A stretch of DNA of 64,000 bases from contig JAFQIG010000012.1 in assembly GCA_017397655.1 (NCBI GenBank), positions 1 through 64,000 on the forward strand, read 5' to 3'. The notes below the pieces were generated by a model. The model searched no databases. It was not told the DNA's origin and worked only from the letters and a program-made list of their open reading frames with translations. A program made the translations under genes and the position numbers. Origin of the DNA: Clostridia bacterium. GTDB lineage: Bacteria; Bacillota; Clostridia; Oscillospirales; Acutalibacteraceae. Below, piece after piece: positions 60,731-64,000 of the stretch; positions within the stretch are counted from its first letter, which is position 1, and the number at the start of each line of letters is the position of its first letter.

Positions 60731-61582
60731 ATGAAAACAGGTCTTATCATGGAAGGCGGTGCAATGCGTGGTCTTTTTACGGCAGGCGTTACCGACATTT
60801 TTCTGGAAAACGGTATTGAGTTTGATGGTGCTGTCGGAGTGTCTGCAGGTGCTGCTTTCGGCAGTAACTTCAAATCACGTCAGGCAGGAAGAGTCATTCG
60901 TTACAGTAAACAGTATGCCAAGGATCCCCGTTTTTGCAGTATCCGTTCCCTGCTTAAAACAGGAAACCTCTTCGGAGCAGAGTTCTGTTATCATACGATT
61001 CCTGATACTCTTGATCTTTTTGATACGCAGGCCTATCTTGATAATCCGATGGAATTTTATGTTGTCTGTACCGATATGGATACAGGCAAAGCAGTTTATA
61101 TCAACTCTGACGAAGCAGGTGAAAATTCGCTTGAATTTTTCCGTGCATCCGCTTCGATGCCTCTTGTTTCACAGCCTGTTGAAATAGGCGGTAAACGATA
61201 TCTCGATGGTGGTATTGCCGATTCTGTTCCCATAAAATATTTTGAAAGCATCGGCTATGACCGACTTGTTCTTATTCTGACTCAGCCATATGATTTTGTT
61301 AAAAAGCCCAGCACTGCAGCAAAGCTTATGAAGCGTTTTTTGAAAGAATATACGGCTGTTGCCGAAACGCTCGAAAACAGACATATCGTTTATAACGAAA
61401 CTCTTGATTACATAAAGGAAAAAGAGAAAAACGGTGAGATTTTTGTAATCCGTCCCGAAGAAGCTCTTCCCATCGGCAGAGTCAATCATGAGCCTGATGA
61501 AATGCAGGTTGTCTATGATATCGGCAGAGATGTAGCATTAAAGAATCTTGAAAAGCTCAGAGCTTTTTTACAGAACAAGTGA
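60731..61582 (+). CDS. Patatin-like phospholipase
   Basis: A 283-residue patatin-fold hydrolase of the RssA/YjjU-like group. It has the oxyanion loop EGGAMRGLF near 8-16, nucleophile Ser38 in GVSAG, and catalytic Asp159 in YLDGGIAD. There is no signal peptide, so it acts in the cytoplasm or at the inner membrane face, probably as an acylhydrolase. The next gene starts only ten bases after its stop, so they are co-transcribed. Confidence 0.92.
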   Translation: MKTGLIMEGGAMRGLFTAGVTDIFLENGIEFDGAVGVSAGAAFGSNFKSRQAGRVIRYSKQYAKDPRFCSIRSLLKTGNLFGAEFCYHTIPDTLDLFDTQAYLDNPMEFYVVCTDMDTGKAVYINSDEAGENSLEFFRASASMPLVSQPVEIGGKRYLDGGIADSVPIKYFESIGYDRLVLILTQPYDFVKKPSTAAKLMKRFLKEYTAVAETLENRHIVYNETLDYIKEKEKNGEIFVIRPEEALPIGRVNHEPDEMQVVYDIGRDVALKNLEKLRAFLQNK

Positions 61583-61592
61583 GGATAAACAA

Positions 61593-63854
61593 ATGAAAAA
61601 AGCAGTCTGTGTATTACTGTGTCTTTCCTTTATATTCAGCTTTACGCTTCTTTGCTCTGCTGAGGAAGTATCTCAGAATCCCGTGATTGTCGAAACGGTT
61701 TATCCTACCGACGATACCGTTGTTGCCGATATAGTTATAACCGAAGCTCCCTACAATGCCGACAACAGCGGAAATGAAGACGTAACCGGGATAATTCAGA
61801 AAGCTGTTGATGACTGTTACGCAAACGGTGGCGGAACGGTGTTTATGCCTGCAGGAAAATACAAGGTTACCGATAATATTTATATCCGTCGGTTTGTTAC
61901 GCTCAGAGGTGACTATCAGGATCCCGATATCGGTACAGATTACGGAACAATAATTATTGCAGATGTCGAAAGCAGCGATGCAATGACACCGGGACTTTTT
62001 ACAGTCGGTGCAAGTGCAGGTGCTGTCGGTCTTACCGTATGGTATCCCGATCAGAGTATCGACTGTGTCAAACCGTATCCGTACACTTTTTATATCACAG
62101 GTAACAGCGATTATATGCTTCAGACCATACAGAACTGCACACTCATCAATTCATACAGAGGTATCGGTGCGTGTTCTGAATGTGAAAACGGTATATATCA
62201 GTGTCACGAAATGCTGACTGTTGAAAACGTCAAGGGAACCTGTCTTTATGAAGGTCTTAATTCGCACAATTCTGCCGATGTTGATACAGTTAAAACTTTA
62301 TATATTCTCAACAAATACTGGATCGAAGCAGGCGAAGAATTCAATGCTCCAAACAAGGACAAGCTTGACAGCTTCACCCGCAAAAACGGTTACGGTCTTG
62401 TTCTCGGAGATCTTGAATGGCCTCAGTTTGCCGATGTAAAAATATCTGACAGACATTACGGTATACTTATGAAAAAAGGTATCCGTTATGCCTTCAGCGG
62501 AATCTTTACCGATCTTTATATCAGGAATTGTGATTACGGTATCTATATCCCCGACGGAGTTCTTTCTTACCGTGATTACTCTTGGGGAACAGGTATTTAT
62601 AAAGGTGTCATCGAAGGATCCGAGATTGCTGTCTTTGATCCGAATAAAAATGCTTTACTGCTGACAAATGTTGATGTCAGCGGAAAAATCAAAGGCAAAA
62701 ATATCCGATCATATGTAGCCGACGCTACGCTGACGGAAATCAGCTATAACAGAACATACACAAAGCCTGCCGATATACTGTATACGGTTAATGCCGATAA
62801 ATCGGGCAAAACAGATGCTTCCGCAGCCGTTCAGCGTGTGCTTGATACTGCCGGAAAAACAGGCGGTATCGTCTATCTTCCCGCAGGTCTTTACCGTTTT
62901 GACGGACCTGTTACCGTACCCGATAATGTAGAGTTCAGAGGCTCGTCATCAGTCGCAACACGCTGTCAGCGTGATGACAGCAACGGCACGTTGATCATTT
63001 CATATTACGGCTATGACAAAAACAGCGATCCTCTCATAACGTTAAACAAAGGCTCAGGCATCAGCGGAATCAGAATAGATTATCCGCTTAACAATCCGAC
63101 CGACAACAGCGGTGTTTTTTCTGCCACCTCTCCCGCAGTTTACAGCAACTCCGATAACATCTATGTGATAAATTCATATATTACTCTTGCATCCTGCGGA
63201 ATAAAGCTTGACGGATGCGATAACGTCTTTCTTAAAAAAATTATCGGTTGCTGTTACGAGTCAATGTTTTCTCTGACAGACTGCAACGAAGCTTTTATTG
63301 AAGGCTGTCTGCAGAATGCCAACACTCTGCCGAGAAACGGTTACGCAAACTTTGACATTCCCGAGCTTTCAGACCGTCTGACAGAGGACAAGCTTTTTGA
63401 CTATGTTTTTATTCCGATTACAAGAATTCATACAAATTATATCGAGCTTGATTCGTGTGATAATGTTACCGTCTTTAATTCATTTATCTATGGCGGAAAG
63501 TCATTTCTCAAATCAAAGGACAGCTTTGCAACAATCATAAATGTCGGACTTGACGGTTCTTCAAAAACAGAGTATTCTTACATATTGTCAGGCGGCGAAA
63601 TCAATCTTGTCAATTCGATGCGTTCCACCTCCGACGGAAAGCTCGGATACAGATTTTACAGCACAGACAACAACGCAAAGTTCCGTTCATACAGCAGTCA
63701 GGCTGTTGATATGCTGTACAGAGAACACATTATCCTTGACGGCTTTACTTTTAAAGAAATCACACAGCCTGAAAGAATATATTTTATTCTTCAACCGCTC
63801 TTTAAAATTTGCAGTGTCATCGGTGCATTATTTATGTACTTAAAAGAAATCTGA
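61593..63854 (+). CDS. Secreted double pectate-lyase-superfamily beta-helix protein
   Basis: A 753-residue exported protein from the ATG at 61593, seven bases after GTGAGG. The signal peptide ends near LLCSAEE. Two Pectate_lyase_3-type right-handed beta-helix domains are visible by their repeated openings: DVTGIIQKAVDDCYANGGG with VFMPAGKYKV (about 65-95), and DASAAVQRVLDTAGKTGG with VYLPAGLYRF (about 405-435). It probably binds or cleaves polysaccharide; catalytic residues cannot be assigned. It follows the patatin gene. Confidence 0.85.
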   Translation: MKKAVCVLLCLSFIFSFTLLCSAEEVSQNPVIVETVYPTDDTVVADIVITEAPYNADNSGNEDVTGIIQKAVDDCYANGGGTVFMPAGKYKVTDNIYIRRFVTLRGDYQDPDIGTDYGTIIIADVESSDAMTPGLFTVGASAGAVGLTVWYPDQSIDCVKPYPYTFYITGNSDYMLQTIQNCTLINSYRGIGACSECENGIYQCHEMLTVENVKGTCLYEGLNSHNSADVDTVKTLYILNKYWIEAGEEFNAPNKDKLDSFTRKNGYGLVLGDLEWPQFADVKISDRHYGILMKKGIRYAFSGIFTDLYIRNCDYGIYIPDGVLSYRDYSWGTGIYKGVIEGSEIAVFDPNKNALLLTNVDVSGKIKGKNIRSYVADATLTEISYNRTYTKPADILYTVNADKSGKTDASAAVQRVLDTAGKTGGIVYLPAGLYRFDGPVTVPDNVEFRGSSSVATRCQRDDSNGTLIISYYGYDKNSDPLITLNKGSGISGIRIDYPLNNPTDNSGVFSATSPAVYSNSDNIYVINSYITLASCGIKLDGCDNVFLKKIIGCCYESMFSLTDCNEAFIEGCLQNANTLPRNGYANFDIPELSDRLTEDKLFDYVFIPITRIHTNYIELDSCDNVTVFNSFIYGGKSFLKSKDSFATIINVGLDGSSKTEYSYILSGGEINLVNSMRSTSDGKLGYRFYSTDNNAKFRSYSSQAVDMLYREHIILDGFTFKEITQPERIYFILQPLFKICSVIGALFMYLKEI

Positions 63855-63873
63855 TTTTTGTGAGGACAGTTTT

Positions 63874-64000
63874 ATGAAGGCTTTACCGAAAATTCTGTTA
63901 GGTACGGCAGGTACTGTTGTTGCAGGTGCCGCTTCCGTAATGGGTGCACATATGACGCTTGTTTTTCTTGATGCAAAGCGTAATCACCGTGACGGATGTG
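63874..64000 (+). CDS. N-terminal part of an exported or anchored protein (cut by window edge)
   Basis: Forty-two codons from the ATG at 63874, behind GTGAGG, run off the right edge without a stop. The start MKALPKILLGTAGTVVAG and the following GAASVMGAHMTLVFL form a hydrophobic stretch that could be a signal peptide or anchor. It lies 19 bases after the beta-helix gene, in the same direction. No family can be named from this piece. Confidence 0.65.
   Translation, partial: MKALPKILLGTAGTVVAGAASVMGAHMTLVFLDAKRNHRDGC

Noticed and set aside
1-64000. CRISPR array, prophage or integrative element
   Set aside because: No regularly spaced repeats, cas genes, integrase or phage structural genes were seen.

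Overview
The window looks like chromosomal DNA of a Gram-positive anaerobe of the class Clostridia, probably Oscillospiraceae/Ruminococcaceae from a gut. The evidence is moderate GC, AGGAGG-type ribosome binding sites, TTGACA/TATAAT promoters with 17-base spacers, LytTR regulators, 2-hydroxyacyl-CoA dehydratase-type proteins, a ThiT thiamine transporter under a TPP riboswitch, and GluRS and GlnRS encoded side by side. Genus is inference; no rRNA is present.

Layout. 1-2.6 kb: an AgrA-like response regulator followed by two tandem paralogous GHKL kinases, the second cut by the window edge. 2.8-10.6 kb: a secreted PHP phosphoesterase with a YdjC-type deacetylase, then a split activase/dehydratase pair behind two PlsC acyltransferases. 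10.7-15.9 kb: a secreted alpha/beta hydrolase, then rsmD-coaD-coiled-coil, uvrC and HPr. 16-23 kb: two sialidase-fold proteins, a glutaminase-like protein and a P-loop kinase; an AT-rich XRE / SEL1-like / JAMM-protease / Cys-rich cassette lies between them. 23-26 kb: endonuclease III, a small membrane protein, an OGG1-type glycosylase, an EEP phosphatase and tRNA-Lys. 26-37 kb: a repeat-bearing lipoprotein, a family 4 uracil-DNA glycosylase with an AlgI/AlgJ-like O-acylation pair, a GPH sugar symporter and an M30-like metalloprotease. 37-43 kb: pyridoxine kinase, a tiny transcription unit, a LytTR regulator with a phosphosite substitution and a heterodimeric ABC exporter. 43-47 kb: a toroid-fold protein, methyltransferases, a small pyrophosphatase-like protein and a GNAT. 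47-57 kb: a long co-directional block gltX-glnS-hypothetical-lipoprotein-mreB-mreC-mreD-mrdA-minD-pduL, joining translation with the cell-elongation machinery. 57-64 kb: TVP38, radical SAM, ThiT, patatin and a double beta-helix secreted protein.

Three things stand out. First, the cassette at 17.3-18.7 kb: a JAMM metalloprotease operon faces an XRE regulator, and a perfect palindrome fills the spacer of the operon's promoter. Second, two diverged copies of a roughly 250-nt noncoding element lie at 26.3-26.6 kb and, inverted, at 36.9-37.2 kb. Their stems are kept by compensatory changes, and each copy is bracketed by its own direct duplication of a hairpin of about 34 bp. Third, at 38.3-43.4 kb an orphan LytTR regulator with Glu in place of the phospho-Asp lies downstream of 21-bp-phased direct repeats and a tiny transcription unit, and upstream of an ABC exporter pair.
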